Made by a program: the position numbers and the translations under genes. Under the pieces are notes generated by a model. That model saw nothing but the letters and a program-made list of their open reading frames with translations. It did not search any database and was not told where the DNA came from. A stretch of DNA of 64,000 bases from Linderina pennispora. Lineage: Eukaryota > Kickxellomycota > Kickxellomycetes > Kickxellales > Kickxellaceae. The first letter of the stretch is position 1. The number at the start of each line of letters is the position of its first letter. This document shows positions 52,161 to 64,000 of the stretch, piece by piece. The stretch spans positions 372,001 through 436,000 of the forward strand of contig NW_024468258.1 of the NCBI RefSeq assembly GCF_002104995.1, given 5' to 3'.

Positions 52161-55100
52161 ATGGACAGCTGGGTAAGCGCCGTGTCTTTTTGGGTTTGGA
52201 GCCATCGCGGCCATGGTTCTTGGAGTCCATGCAGTGCGGGTTGCTAGGCGAACCTCCTGTCGACCGCTCGTTCCAACCCCCTTTACTGGCTACACAAGCA
52301 AAGTGTATCCTAGTAACCCTAGCTACTTTTCTCTCCCTGGTCGATATCTACGAATGGTCACGCATCACACAGTTGAATCCACTTGGCCTGCTTGGCTCCT
52401 ATTGCCCAAGCCTGCGCATCTGTAGCGTCACTACTCCTTCACTACATACAGCATACTCGTAGCATATATCCTTCCGATTTCTTACTCTTGTACTGGCCTG
52501 CGTCGATAGTTCTCTCACTGTGTTTGCTGAGACATGAAGCAAGTGTCGATCACCTCGCACTTCTGGTATCACGGATATTTTACTTGCTGTCAGCGCTTGC
52601 AGTGTTCTGCCTTGAGCTCAGGGCTGCACCCGATAATCCGCTTCTGCTGCTGAACGATGACGGTGGGCCGTATATATATGGGAATGCACACATCTATTCG
52701 AGGATCTCCTTCTCCTGGGCGACGTCCGGTGATCGATGACTGTCACCGAAAGCAGAGCAGAATTGCAGACAATTTGTTCCAGACACCAAGCTTGGATTCA
52801 GAGACAGACCATGCCATCCATGGTTCTCAGCAGCCTGAACAAGGAGCTCCGCAAACAGCCACTGTCTTTGCTTGGGATCTTGTGCAAGGGGCATACCACC
52901 GCTTTTGCCATCTCTGGTGTATGTCTGCTCCTGACTTATGTGTGCCGCGCCATGCAGCCCATTGTGCTCAAGGTGATGATACAATATTTCCAGGCGACCA
53001 GGCACTCCGGAGGATCGTTCGGTCGAGTACGGACTGGTGCTCTGTGTGTGTATGGCAGTACCAGGAATGGGCAAAACAGTCTTGTCTCAGACGTACTGGG
53101 AATATACCGTGCACCCATGGCTTCAGTTTATCAAGACACTGTCGGCGCTTGTGTACCGAAAGGTGCTTCGGATGTCAAACGAGACCAAGGCCAAACACTT
53201 CTACTGGCCAGATAGTGGCCTATATAAGTGTCGACATTGAGCAGTTTTCCTCATTTGTCCGACATGCGCATGAGCTGTGGGTATATCCGCTGCCAGGCTA
53301 TCATACTCATGCATATGCTATATAAAACTATCGGATGGAGCAGTCTGGTCGGGGTGGTGCTGCTTGTAGCTGATGCCGTTCTGGGCTTCCGCCTAGCCAG
53401 GTGCGATCGGTACCAGCACAAAGCAGTTCCTGCGCTTCCGCGACAAACGGATGCGGATGGTCAGCGAGGCGATCGGGAATTTCAAGGCAGTAAAGCTATA
53501 TGCATGGGAGCGCGCATTTATGGCAAAGATCGAAGGCATTCGCAACAATGAGGAGCTGGCAGCAGTGCGGAAGATGGGCGTATCGAAGGTTCTGATTGCC
53601 TTTACAGGCGGGCTGACATCGATTGTTGTTACACTCGGCACCTTTGGTGCGTACATGATATTTGGGTGTGAGAGCCACGGCCCGCTTACGTCGCAGCTGA
53701 TCTTTGTCTCTCTCTCTCTGTTCTTTTTGCTCCAGGAGCCTGTGTCGGGGTGGCCACGGGCTCTGTCATCATTCGTCACTGCCTCCAGGTCTTACGATCG
53801 ACTGAACGCCTTCCTCATGTGTCCTGATCGCGACCCTGAAGCCATCAGCCGCTTGGAGTACGATAGATATAGGGAATCAGCTTCAGCAAACGATGTTTTG
53901 GTAGATGTATCCGGCGCCTCGTTCAAATGGAATGCGTGCGAGGGAACGGCCCTGGAGGACATTAGTTTTGAATGCCGTCGCGAGGAGCTAGTTGCTGTCA
54001 TCGGCAAAGTCGGTTCAGGAAAGTCATCGATTATCTCGGCATTATTGGGGGACCTGGTCAAGACTGCTGGCTCAGCGACTCTGTGTGGGTCAGTCGCTTT
54101 TGTGCCGCAGCAGCCGTGGATCGTCAACACCACGCTCAGAAACAATATTTTGTTTGGCAACAAACTCGAGCAGGAGTTCTACGACAGGGTCATCGATGCG
54201 TGTGCGCTGCGTGCTGATCTTGTGACGATGTCTGGCGGTGATATGACCGAGATTGGCGAGAAGGGGTTCAACTTGTCCGGCGGACAAAAGGCTCGCGTTG
54301 CCCTTGCTCGAGCAGTATATGCGCGTGCTGACATATATCTGCTTGACGACCCTCTTTCTGCTGTCGATGTCCAGGTTGGCAAGCACATATTCAGCCATGT
54401 GCTGGGCCCCACGGGTCTTCTTAGGAACCGGGCCCGCATCCTTGCCACCAACAATCTGCAGGACCTTCGTGGCGTTGATCGAGTGCTGCTGCTGCAAGAC
54501 GGCCGTTTGGTGACATATGGTACCTTCACGCAAACCACTAATTTTCCCCAGAGAGGTGCTTCGGTTCATGCAAGGAGTTAAGGATGATGGTGTGTGCACC
54601 ATGCATTCATCGACCACACCAGCCGCAGAGACTGGTATTTGGGTGCCTGCTGTAGCCGAGCGTACATCTATGGTTGCTGAAGCAAACGTCGTAGGCAGGC
54701 AATGCACCATTGGCCGAGCTGAACGCAACAGTACCTGGGTTGACAACAATCGTGGCATTCATACAAGTGCTACTGGTGAACATGTCATTATCAAGGACGA
54801 TGTGGAGCATTTCGGCCAAGTTGGCGTGGATGTGTTTCGACACTATGTTCGGGCATGTGGAGCGCAAAATGTTGCGTGGCTTTTGCTGTCAGTCATTGCT
54901 ACTATGCTCTTGGTGATGGGCGGCAGTTTTTGGTTGGCACACTGGGCTCATACTAACGAGGAGAACAAGCAGCCAAGCCAACCAGTAAACTCGCTCTACC
55001 ACCTTTTGATATATGCAGCAATCGGTGCTGGTTCAGGAGTTTCCAGTATGGTGACTTTGGTTCTGCTCTGGCTCGTCTGTGCATCAGATGGCTCAAGACG

Positions 55101-56578
55101 CATTCACTCCCAAATCCTTCACAGCATCTTCCAGGTACCCATCTCGCTCCTGGATTCTATTCCGACCGGCCGGATATTAGGACTGTTCGGTAGCGATCTA
55201 GCAAAGGTGGATATTGTAATTCCTGGATGCGTTGATATCTGGGTTCAGTCGGGTATCGGGATTGCAGTTTCGATCATCCTGATATCCATGACCTCCTTAT
55301 TTTCGCTGCTGTTCCTTCCTCCGCTGGTATACCTGTTTGTCTCTATCCAGAAGCGGTCTATACCAGCCACCCGGGATGTCCGGCGCCTCATAAACAAATC
55401 GCGTGATACGATTATCACCGGCATCGAGGAAGCTGTGCATGGTGCAGTTTCGATTAGGGCGTATTCGCAGGAGAGACGGTTCGAGGTTAGCTCCGAGGCA
55501 AAAATCGAAAGGTACATGGCGGCATTGTGGACCTATGAATGTGCCGATCGATGGCTGATCTTCCGTCTTGACTCTATATGTGTGGCTATTCTGCTCTTTG
55601 TTGCATTCATGCTTGTCGGGATACAGCACTTTTCGGGCCGCATCGATAGCGGATTTGCCAGCTTGACTTTGACATATGCCATGTCAATGCTTGGGATGGT
55701 CAACATCTGCCTTCGGAGTTCTGCATTGTTGGAGATGTCGATGGTATCTGTCGAACGACTTCGAGACTATTCATTCCTGGAAAGTGAGGAGCAAGTAGCC
55801 GCCAGTGGCCATTCGGGCCCACCATGTTGGCCTGAGACAGGTGACATCGAATTCCGCAACTACTCCACCAGGTACCGCAAAGACCTAGGATCCTGTGCTC
55901 AATGATCTGTCGTTCAAGGTCCTTCCAAGCCAAAAGGTTGGCATTGTCGGACGAACAGGAGCTGGAAAGTCGTCGCTCGCCTTGGCCCTGCTCCGCATCA
56001 TCGAGCCTGACTCTGGGCAGATCTTGCTTGATGGCCAAGATATATCCAAATGCCCGCTGCATGACGTTCGCAGCCGTGTGTCCATCATCCCACAAGATCC
56101 AGTGATGTTTTCTGGTACTGTGCGCGAAAACCTGGACCCATTTGGCAGCTACTCCGACGGTGAAATATGGCGTGCACTAGATAACTCGCACATGGGCGAA
56201 TTTATTCGCTCCAAGAATGAACGCCTAGAGTCTGTTGTCACCCAGGGGGGCGAAAACTTCAGTGTCGGCCAGCGCCAGCTCATCTGCTTCGCACGCGCAC
56301 TTTTAAGGCGAACCAAGATCTTGGTTCTTGACGAAGCAACTTCGGCGATCGACGCATCCACCGACACTGCTATTCAACAGACGATCCGCAAAGAATTCAA
56401 GAGTTGCACCGTTTTGACAATTGCCCATCGTCTGAGCACCGTGCTTGATAGCGACAGGGTCCTAGTGATTGACAGAGGGAGAGCGGTTGAATATGACAGT
56501 CCGCAGAAGCTTCTTGCCAATAGCTGCAGCATGCTTTCGCAGCTTGTAGCAGACACAAAAGACAAAAGTTGCAAATAA
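52161..56578 (+). CDS. ABCC-family full transporter (MRP/Ycf1-like), frame broken about eleven times
   Basis: Start MDSWVSAVSF at 52161 leads into TMD0-type helices (FGAIAAMVLGVHAV, CILVTLATFLSLVD, LLLYWPASIVLSLCLL) and the linker IYSRISFSWAT. TMD1 follows (LSQTYWEYTVHPWLQF, ALVYRKVLRMSNETKAKH, TGQIVAYISVDIEQFSSFV). NBD1 has Walker A GKVGSGKSSI, signature LSGGQKARVALARA and Walker B IYLLDDPLSAVD. After TMD2, NBD2 has GRTGAGKSSLALAL, FSVGQRQLICFARALL and ILVLDEATSAID. The reading frame steps forward by one extra base about eleven times (near 52190, 52270, 52390, 52730, 52800, 53012, 53205, 53300, 53412, 54557 and 55893), always in the same direction. ABCC proteins pump glutathione conjugates into vacuoles; glutathione synthesis is encoded next door. 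Exact exon limits are uncertain. Confidence 0.82.
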
Positions 56579-56839
56579 TAATACTGCTATGGTTTGCGTA
56601 CAAAGCATTGGAATGAGCTGGGCCCTGCAACTGGTCGTATACGTTTAATTTTGATGTGCCTCTCCACGACATGCCTTAACGTGTATAATTTGACAACCAA
56701 TGCGTGAGATGTGCAAAATAACAAGTGATTTGGGTGTATATTCGAAAATATGTAAGACGGTAATGTAATGTACCATTAGGCAGAGGTTCAGTGAGAAACA
56801 TCGGAGGCAACCGAAGCAGCACCTGCCGCCCCGAGGAGC

Positions 56840-59692
56840 TCAGGGGCAGAGCGCCGGCCCGTCGACGATCTCGTTGAGGGCAACCATCAGATCGTAGTTG
56901 ACCTCTGGCGACACAACCGAGTCAAACTTGTACTCGGGATGGGTCCGGACGAAATTGCGGATCCAGGTTGCACCGGTCATGATCGAGCCATTGGCGCGGC
57001 CCTGGATAAACGCAACATACTCCTGGATTTTGCTCTTGACCTGGGCATCAAGCGTGACAGTATCGAGGTACATGAGCACAATCGGAACGAGTCCAACAAA
57101 CGAGTCTGACCCGTTGAGGATCTCGTTAGCGGACATCTCAGCAATCTCGTCGGCATCCTGTGCACTCTCTGGCTCCCCCGTGGCAAGCACATTGCGACGG
57201 AAGAAGAACTTTTCGTTCAGCACAGCGTCCCGGTTGTGCGCACGCTGCATGTTAATGTCCATGCGGGTCACAGGAATGTAGAGGTTGATGTCGTATGCAA
57301 GCAAGGCACGAGCAAGGAGGATCATAAACACAGAGAACGCAGCGTTCTCGTAGTCAGTGAGCTGAATCTCGAGCGGGCGGAACTCGACACGCCAGCCAAT
57401 CGGCGAATTAGGTGGCGGCGGCTTGAACCGCACGTTCTGCCAGTTCGTCGACTGAATGTTCTCAAAGTGGTCGGCTGAGACCGAATCGTCCTGGTGCAGC
57501 AGCTCCTCAAAGATCACCAACGGGTCGCGGATGAACAGATGGGCAATGTGCCGGGCCAGCAGATCATCAATGCCTTGGGTGAGCAGATACGCGTAGATCT
57601 CGCGGTCATAGACCAGCTCCAGGTCGTTGTACTCGGACTTGAAGTGCCCATCATCGGAGCCAAGGAATGTGTCGATGGTGCCATAGCGTGACTTGGGGAT
57701 GACGAACCGGTCCTTGGCCAGCGGTATCTCGCCGCGCTCTTCGCGGCGTCCGATCATCAACCGCTGCCGCAATAGTATTCCATCGGCAGTCCACGTCGGC
57801 CAGGTAGCCACGGAAAATCGGAGATGATGCTGACAGCGTCATCATCACCGCACCAACAACCGCCAGCTGGTCATACAAGCGACGGGCCTGGTTGACATTA
57901 GGTGCCTGCATGGTGATCTGCAGACAACAGCAGCCCATGCCGAAGCCCATGGCGTCCATGTAGATGTGGTCAGGCAGAGCAGCGCCCTCCTTGGCCTCCT
58001 TATCGCCCGGGAACACGTCGCGCTCGTACGGGATGGTCGGATCGATGAATGGCTTCGGCGTGTTGACGTCGTGGAAAATCGGCATGTTGATGGCGACCTT
58101 GGCGCCACGGCGCTCGCGGATGTTTGCGGCTAGAGTGCGGAAGCGCGGGTGCGGGTTGATAACCTCATCCGGCAGGAACAAGCTGCGCGAGAAGGTGCCG
58201 TTTGCCTTGTGGGGTGGCTCCAGGAAATCGCCGCTACCAAGCACCGGATAGCTGGTAATGGTTAGCAGCACCTTCATGGTCCTTTCAATGGTAGCTGGGC
58301 AATCTCGCGTCTACATCGGTGAGTTGAGAGGGGAGGATATTAGTGCACTAGTTCTGAACTTATCCGCAGGCGTGTCAGACCTTGGCTGCAGAGTTCCATC
58401 GGGTACAAAGACGCATAGAGATCGCGCAGGTTTCTCCGTAGTGTGAAAGGCATTCCCAGTGGCAAGCTGGACAGTTTTGCACCCCCGCCGATTTCCCAGA
58501 TCTCGTCGGTGGCCTGGCTCACCAGTGGGCTTGGTGGACCGAGCCAATCCCAGACCTATGTCCCTCCAGCTCCCCCAAAAAGAGATACGGGGTTTGTCTG
58601 GAGGCGGTCCGCTCGGCGCGATCCCTCCTTGTTAGTGGTTGCACATCGTCCAAACCCCCCAACAAGCAGCAATAACCAGGGAATAAACAATACCGACCTT
58701 CTCTTCATGCTTGCCTCGACGTTGACCAGGTCGTTGACTGTCGAGCGGTACGGCTGACCCGGAGTTCCTACATGGGGTTGTGAATTGCAAAAGACTTGAG
58801 TCCCATGGCGCAGATGAGTCCTCCCCGACACCATGTCTCGCTTCCATTTGCGACAGGGAGTGCGGGCTGGCGCTGTGTGATCATCGGTGCCGGCCGCCTG
58901 ACCAGCTTGACCCGCGAGAGCGGCATTCATCCACGTCTCATTAGGGCACGCTGTACGGCTGCAGCAAGTGCAACAAAGTGGCACGGCCGATAACACCATC
59001 GCCACAGGCAGGCATTGGCCAGAACCATGCTTAAATTAAAAGCACGCATCTCCTGAGAACTGCATCTCGGGGCAATGGCAGCCTATCGCGTCTGGAAGGC
59101 GGGCCATTGAGGAATGGGGAGGGGTGTCTGATACTGGCCGTGTGCAGTTTTTACCCTGGGCGCGGTCAATATCGTGCTTGGCAGTTATCGCAGGCCAATC
59201 TCCCCTCCCACCCGAGCCACGAAAAAAGATAACGATCTTCTCTGAGCAACAGAAAACTGGTGTCCTTTGCTACATACCTTCGATCATGTAGCGACCAAAC
59301 TCTGGCCGCCACAGCGCCTCGAGGTCGGGCTTTTCGCCTGTGCGCTTGGCCCGCTCAAGCTGCTCAGTCTCATCAACCTGCAGGAGCGCCAGAACCTCGT
59401 GGGCGCGCTGTGAGAGCCGCGCACGACGGTTTGTGTGATCCAGCGAGACCATCATGTACTCGACCTAGCGCGAGCAATTCAGTTCCAGTGCCTTTTGCTG
59501 TTTCTGAGAAGCCCAATTTCTGCGATGGCAAAAAAGACTTACCTCGTCGCCCCACAGCAGGCGGTCCTTCTGGCGGTCCTTCATGTTGCGCCAAATGTGG
59601 AGGAACTGCTCGATTCCGTGCTTGCGCACCTCATGCGCCAGTTTCTTGGCCTGATCCCAGGGAAGCGGAGTGCCGAGCGAAAGAAGACCCAT
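56840..59692 (-). CDS. GSH1: Glutamate-cysteine ligase catalytic subunit
   Basis: Exons complement(59543-59692), (59278-59464), (58698-58767) and (56840-58310), with introns of 78, 510 and 387 bp. Start [20 protein letters not shown] is the eukaryotic GCL N-terminus. Next come [91 protein letters not shown] and [13 protein letters not shown]. One extra base shifts the frame near 57740-57752. A net excess of two bases lies near 58290-58300, after REIAQ and before [10 protein letters not shown]. It makes gamma-glutamylcysteine, the rate-limiting step of glutathione synthesis, and is usually feedback-inhibited by glutathione. A minus-strand TATA-like TTTATAAG lies near 59880. The exon joins match the family exactly, so the long introns are real. 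Confidence 0.9.
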
Positions 59693-61062
59693 TGTGTATT
59701 AAGAAGCGTGGGATGCGAAGGGCTCGAAAAGATGGAATAAATAGAGTTCTAGATAAATTTACAGGGAGAAAAGCAGCAGAGAGCCCAGGTTCTTTCAGAA
59801 GCGCAGAAAAAAGCAGGAGGAATTGGGAATTACTAGAGTCGAGGCTAGCGCAGCCGGAGGAGGGAGAAGGGCCCTGCCACTTATAAACCTCGCAAGCAAC
59901 ACGAGCAGGCCAAAAAAGAAACCCACATTGACCCGCTGACAAATAAGTTCCCCCAGCAAAGTAACAGAGAAAAAGAGTGAGGGAATAAATGATTAGCGCA
60001 GCTGGCTAACTGGTCCGCTGATAGGGCAGCCAAATTGCCGCGGCACACTCTAGGATTCTCAACCGATGTTTCTCTCGTCGCCCACGACCACCATCACCAC
60101 CGCATCAGGGACCCCTTGAATGCAGCCATGGCAGTGCGCGGCCATTGTTTACTGTCTCTCCTGGCCACTAGCACCGTTTTTTGCAGGGTCACCAGAAGTA
60201 ACGAGATCCCAAGAGGATGTGCCACAAGCCTCGTACTAGGGCTGGATGGGCTCCTGGGACAAGTCTGCAGCGAGGAGGAGGAGGGGGCGACCATGCAGGC
60301 GCTCTGCGACGTTAATTGCAGATGTCGCCATCCGGGGCGACATGCGCACCATACAAAATCGTCGCGTATATTTGTCAAGCGCACATCTGAGCACTGGCGA
60401 TCACATTTGGCAGGGAAAAAAGGAAAGTCAACTGGGCACGTAGAAAACGCTAGAGGTCCAAAGGGGGTTCAGGATGTCCGATAGCAGATGACCATGCAAT
60501 GGTATCATCGCCAGCATAGATGGCGACATCAGCCTTGAGCCTGCCGCGGATCTGCCATGTTCCGAGCACTGGTGGCATCTCCGTTTCTGGCACAGTGACA
60601 GTGCCGTTATCGCACACCTGGTGCTGCCAGTCTCAGCAGCAGTCAAAGTTGACACAATCTTGTCTTCGGGTGCATGATGCAGCCCGGCGCTCCTGAGCAA
60701 GTGGAATTGTCCGGGTGAGGGCAAGCGGGCCGGACAAAGCCGCATCCTGCTTACAAATATGACAGCCAAAATGCTCTCACGCATCCGCAGCTTGCGGCGT
60801 TACCGCTATGATCATGCTCTTGTATCCAGGCGCCACCAACACATCATGTCCTTGATCCCGATCCACAGGCGTGATCAGATCGGGCGGGCTGCGAATGCAC
60901 TTTGCTTGGACTTGCTAGAGGCATCATCATCACACACCATCGATTCTGAACTCTTTGTACTTTGAAACCTGTCATTTTCCTCTGCTTTATTTTCGAACTC
61001 ACATTCCATATTCTTTCAAAGCACACACACATTCACACCGAATTCACAGCAACACGGCAGCC
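59693..61062. promoter_or_regulatory. Divergent intergenic region GSH1 / SZT2-like
   Basis: 1.37 kb. GSH1-side TATA-like box near 59880. On the SZT2 side a pyrimidine-rich leader with repeated CACACA lies at 61020-61060. The open frames inside have no domain or codon-bias support. Confidence 0.4.
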
Positions 61063-64000
61063 ATGGGCAACAGCAGCAAGCCGCCGCCGCCGCCGCTTTC
61101 TCAAGGACAGCAACAGCAGCAGCAGCAGCAACAACAGCAGCAACAAATTCGCCCGCATGACGAGCCACCAACGGAGCGCGCAACTGTGGCCCACGGTGTG
61201 GTTTTGATGGCTAAAGACGCCACGTACTCTCGCCGTGTCGACCAATCGCTCTGGCTACTTGAAACCCTGCAAACACCGCTGAGCCTGGAGGAACTCAAAA
61301 ACCCGCGGTTCGAAGTTGTCGACATTATTACAGATGAATTCAGCACTGGCATAGGAACCAGTGGTGCGACCAGCGCAGGTGGGAACAGCGGAGTAACAAC
61401 CGGTGCTAGTAGCTTGCGCCATGGGCACCATTGGGGCGTACCGCACCGACTGGATCGGCTGTCGAGCAGCCTGCTGCCAACAGGTATCGCGTTACTGAAC
61501 AACAGTCTGGACCGCAAGTTCCGGTTCACCGACGAGACTATCTTTTGGATTCTCAACCACCAGTACAACGTCGTTTTTGTGCTGGATATCAGCCAGAGCA
61601 TGTATTCGCTGGACCCAAACACCAACAACGCCCATGTCGAGGTTGGGCTCGAGACTATTGAAAAGAGCGTCATGGGCATGGTTCAGCCCTTTGTTGTGCG
61701 ATCGTCGCTTGGGCTTCCAGACTACACGGTAGGTGCAGATTTGCTGGTGACATTGAAGCGGGCTATGCGCAGCTGTTTTGTACTGACGCCTTCTCGCCAA
61801 ACTCCTAGGTTGAACCCAGAATTTGTGCCAGCGTTATCGGCTACTGTCCGCGACCACCAGGATCGTATCCGGTCGAGAAGGATACAAAGAAGCTGCCGTT
61901 CTGCCGCACGCTTATACACGCGCACATGGTGACGCGCAACAATGTGGCCGAGTTCATAAAGACCATTCGCAATTTTCTGTACAACTACGAGTGCGAGCTG
62001 CAGGACAAGCTGAGCAGCTTTCCGCCGCCGCCGCCACCCATCCCGCTCGACCTGCAGAGCGTATTCAGCCCACATAGCACGCGTGTCAACCAGCCGCGCA
62101 CCAGTAGCCCCAACCGCCGCGGCACCCAGACAGCTGAGGAACCGCACGACTTGAGCCCCGGCGACACACACTCATTCACATACGATCCGGACGCGCCTAT
62201 CCTGCATGTGCTCCAAATCGCCGATTACTTTTTGAAGGTAATGCCCGAAGTTTGTGCACCTGCCTTCGTCTACATCACCGACGGTGTTACAAAGTCAAAC
62301 TTCTCGGTGTCCAAGATACAGGAAGTAGCGAGCTCGCTGAGTCGCCGCAACACGCAGTGTACAATTGTGCAGGTCGGCTCACAGGGAGGGTTCACACCTG
62401 AGGCGACTCTGGGGTTTGCGGGTGACAGCGAAATGCTGCTGTTCCTGGCCGCTTCGCTCAACGGTCACTTCATTTACGCCAGCGACTGCCCAAGTGTAGT
62501 GGTTCCCAAGCGTGCCAATTTCTACCACGAGATCATGCTTATTGGAGAGTCTCGGCTTGCCAGGGCATCGGCGCGGCACAGGTACGATATGACACAGTGC
62601 GGGGCCAGGCGCATTTCAGACATGCCGCGCGAACGTCTTGTCAACAATGATTCGGTACGCCAGACATCAAGAGGTGCCGACAGCGATTTCCCGTGGACAT
62701 ACGATAGTAGGCCACCAGTCGTCGACACAGTGACAGTGAGGTATACGGACTACAACATCCCGGTGTGCATGAACCTGCTGATTGAGGCCCGTGTTCATGA
62801 GGGATTTGTGGTCAAGAGCGTGCAGGTGGGCAGGCTGAATCGCAACGGCGCAGCTGAGCGCATCAACGTCAAGATGGAGCTGGTGTGGCATCCCAACATC
62901 ACCATCATCTACCGCATCACGAACACGCACAAAATTGGTCAGACTGCCAGCGACCCAGTAGCGGGCAAGCCGCCCAGCCTGTATCCAGTGACCGAGACTG
63001 CTGCTGCCAATGGAGATGATGGCAGCAGCGACACACAGTCGTCGCTGGGCTTTGGTGATGATGATGACGACGGTGATGATGACGACGACAATGACATCCC
63101 CGTGTCGATTGACGATCGTGGACAGCGCAGCCCAAACATGGTTGATATTATGATTCGGTCGTATAGCCTGTTCAGAGTTGCGTTTCTGCGACATGGCCAG
63201 GATGGGTCGCGCAAGGGTGAGATCTATGCAAAGGCCAACATGCTGATCGAATTCCTGAAATCGATCCACGACAAGGACATGAAGCTGCGGCAGATATACG
63301 GCCCGTCCTCGATCGCCATATCAAGCAGCACCACCGGCGCTCAGAGCCACTCGCTGGTCAAGAGCCTGCCGACTGTGCCCATCCAGGCGAGTCCGACGAT
63401 TGTGCCGATGGCGCCGCCAATCCATCCCCCGCCGCAGTACGCAATGCCGCGCCTGACCAAGGAGAAGTGGTCGTCGGGCACACGAGTGATCACTGATGGT
63501 GTCGACCTTAGCGTGTTTATGGAGTTCAAGGACTGGACACAGCAGCACCAGCAGGTGTACGAAGTCATGCGGCAGATGTACAAAACCAGCGAGTCGATCA
63601 CGCCGCTGTGTGGGTTCGAGTATATCACATCGCTTTTCATTGAGCCTGACCTAATCTCTCCCCACATATACGGCGTCAACTTCAAGGAGGCGTCCAAGCG
63701 CGGGCGGCAGATCCTGCGCGACTTCCGGGCCCACGTCTGCAACTCTGGCACCTGGGCACTGCTGAAGGACAAGGATGTGTCAATTGTGTTCTTGCGCGAC
63801 AAGTACCGGCTGTCGCTGGCCAGCCCCGTGTTTGCCATCGTGCGGTGGCGGATGGTCACTGACTGGGTCTTGCGTGTGTCATTCAACATCTTCAACGGCA
63901 ATGTGGAGTCGCGCAAAATAATCATGGACTGCTTGCCAACGTTCACCGAGACGTTCATGCCGCCGTATGCCAACGGTATGCCCGAGTCGGTGGTCCGTGC
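61063..64000 (+). CDS. SZT2-like KICSTOR component, 3' truncated by window edge
   Basis: Exon 1 61063-61728, an 80-bp intron (GTAGGT...CCTAG), then exon 2 from 61809, open without a stop to 64000. It starts MGNSSKPPPPPLSQ, with a glutamine run (residues about 17-27). Recognisable SZT2-like segments are VVLMAKDATYSRRVDQSLWL, FWILNHQYNVVFVLDISQSM then EVGLETIEKSVMGMVQPFVV, and ADYFLKVMPEVCAPAFVYIT with TQCTIVQVGS, the VWA-like N-terminal part. An acidic Asp run occurs near 63060-63095. SZT2 anchors the GATOR1 complex in nutrient sensing upstream of TORC1 in animals; early-diverging fungi retain homologues. At least 952 residues are present and the family reaches over 3000. The frame is clean over 2.2 kb, in contrast to the interval just upstream. 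Confidence 0.65.

Overview
The window looks like the nuclear genome of an early-diverging filamentous fungus, most likely of the Kickxellales type (Linderina/Coemansia relatives); that placement is inference. The evidence is GC-rich codon use, short GT-AG introns of about 80-115 nt, TATA boxes roughly 105-130 bp upstream of many start codons, and a fungal gene set: polyubiquitin, elongin A, phosphomannomutase, Spf1, dCMP deaminase with the yeast-type N-terminal half, UreG, a P450-reductase fusion, acyl-CoA oxidase, histone H3, trifunctional C1-THF synthase, an ABCC transporter and glutamate-cysteine ligase. I saw no tRNA, rRNA or CRISPR.

Layout. Bases 1-5250 are an AT-rich island of decayed mobile DNA. 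It holds two partial copies of one multi-gene element (a 79-codon gene, an unrecognised 544-codon gene and a truncated transposase), three hairpin-bearing elements with shared ends, and a 113-bp tandem repeat. From about 5.6 kb the DNA becomes GC-rich and gene-dense. 6-13 kb: polyubiquitin, a Hac1/XBP1-type bZIP factor with an apparent Ire1-type intron, an acidic/basic disordered protein, elongin A and phosphomannomutase. 13.9-29.4 kb: Spf1, a PHD protein, a 1027-residue secreted Thr/Pro repeat protein, a 2.9-kb interval with no gene, an F-box/LRR protein, dCMP deaminase and UreG. 29.9-43.5 kb: the P450 fusion, a NIPA-type magnesium transporter, acyl-CoA oxidase, a C2H2 mini-protein, a TFIIIC subunit and NEDD8 E1 (UBA3). 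43.9-59.7 kb: a 53-residue secreted peptide, histone H3, Rrp47/C1D, C1-THF synthase, an ABCC transporter and glutamate-cysteine ligase. 61 kb to the right edge: an SZT2-like gene that runs off the window.

Themes. Three genes tied to ER homeostasis lie within 10 kb: the Hac1-like factor, SEC53 and SPF1, the last two divergent from one promoter region. The most important caution is technical. Every long conserved gene from about 34.4 to 58.4 kb (NIPA, acyl-CoA oxidase, TFIIIC, UBA3, C1-THF synthase, ABCC, GSH1) is broken by single-base frame changes, about thirty in total. All are in the same direction (one extra base), and the proteins resume perfectly in the next frame. Genes outside that interval are clean. 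This looks like residual insertion errors in one stretch of the assembly, not pseudogenes, so I annotate these genes as whole loci.
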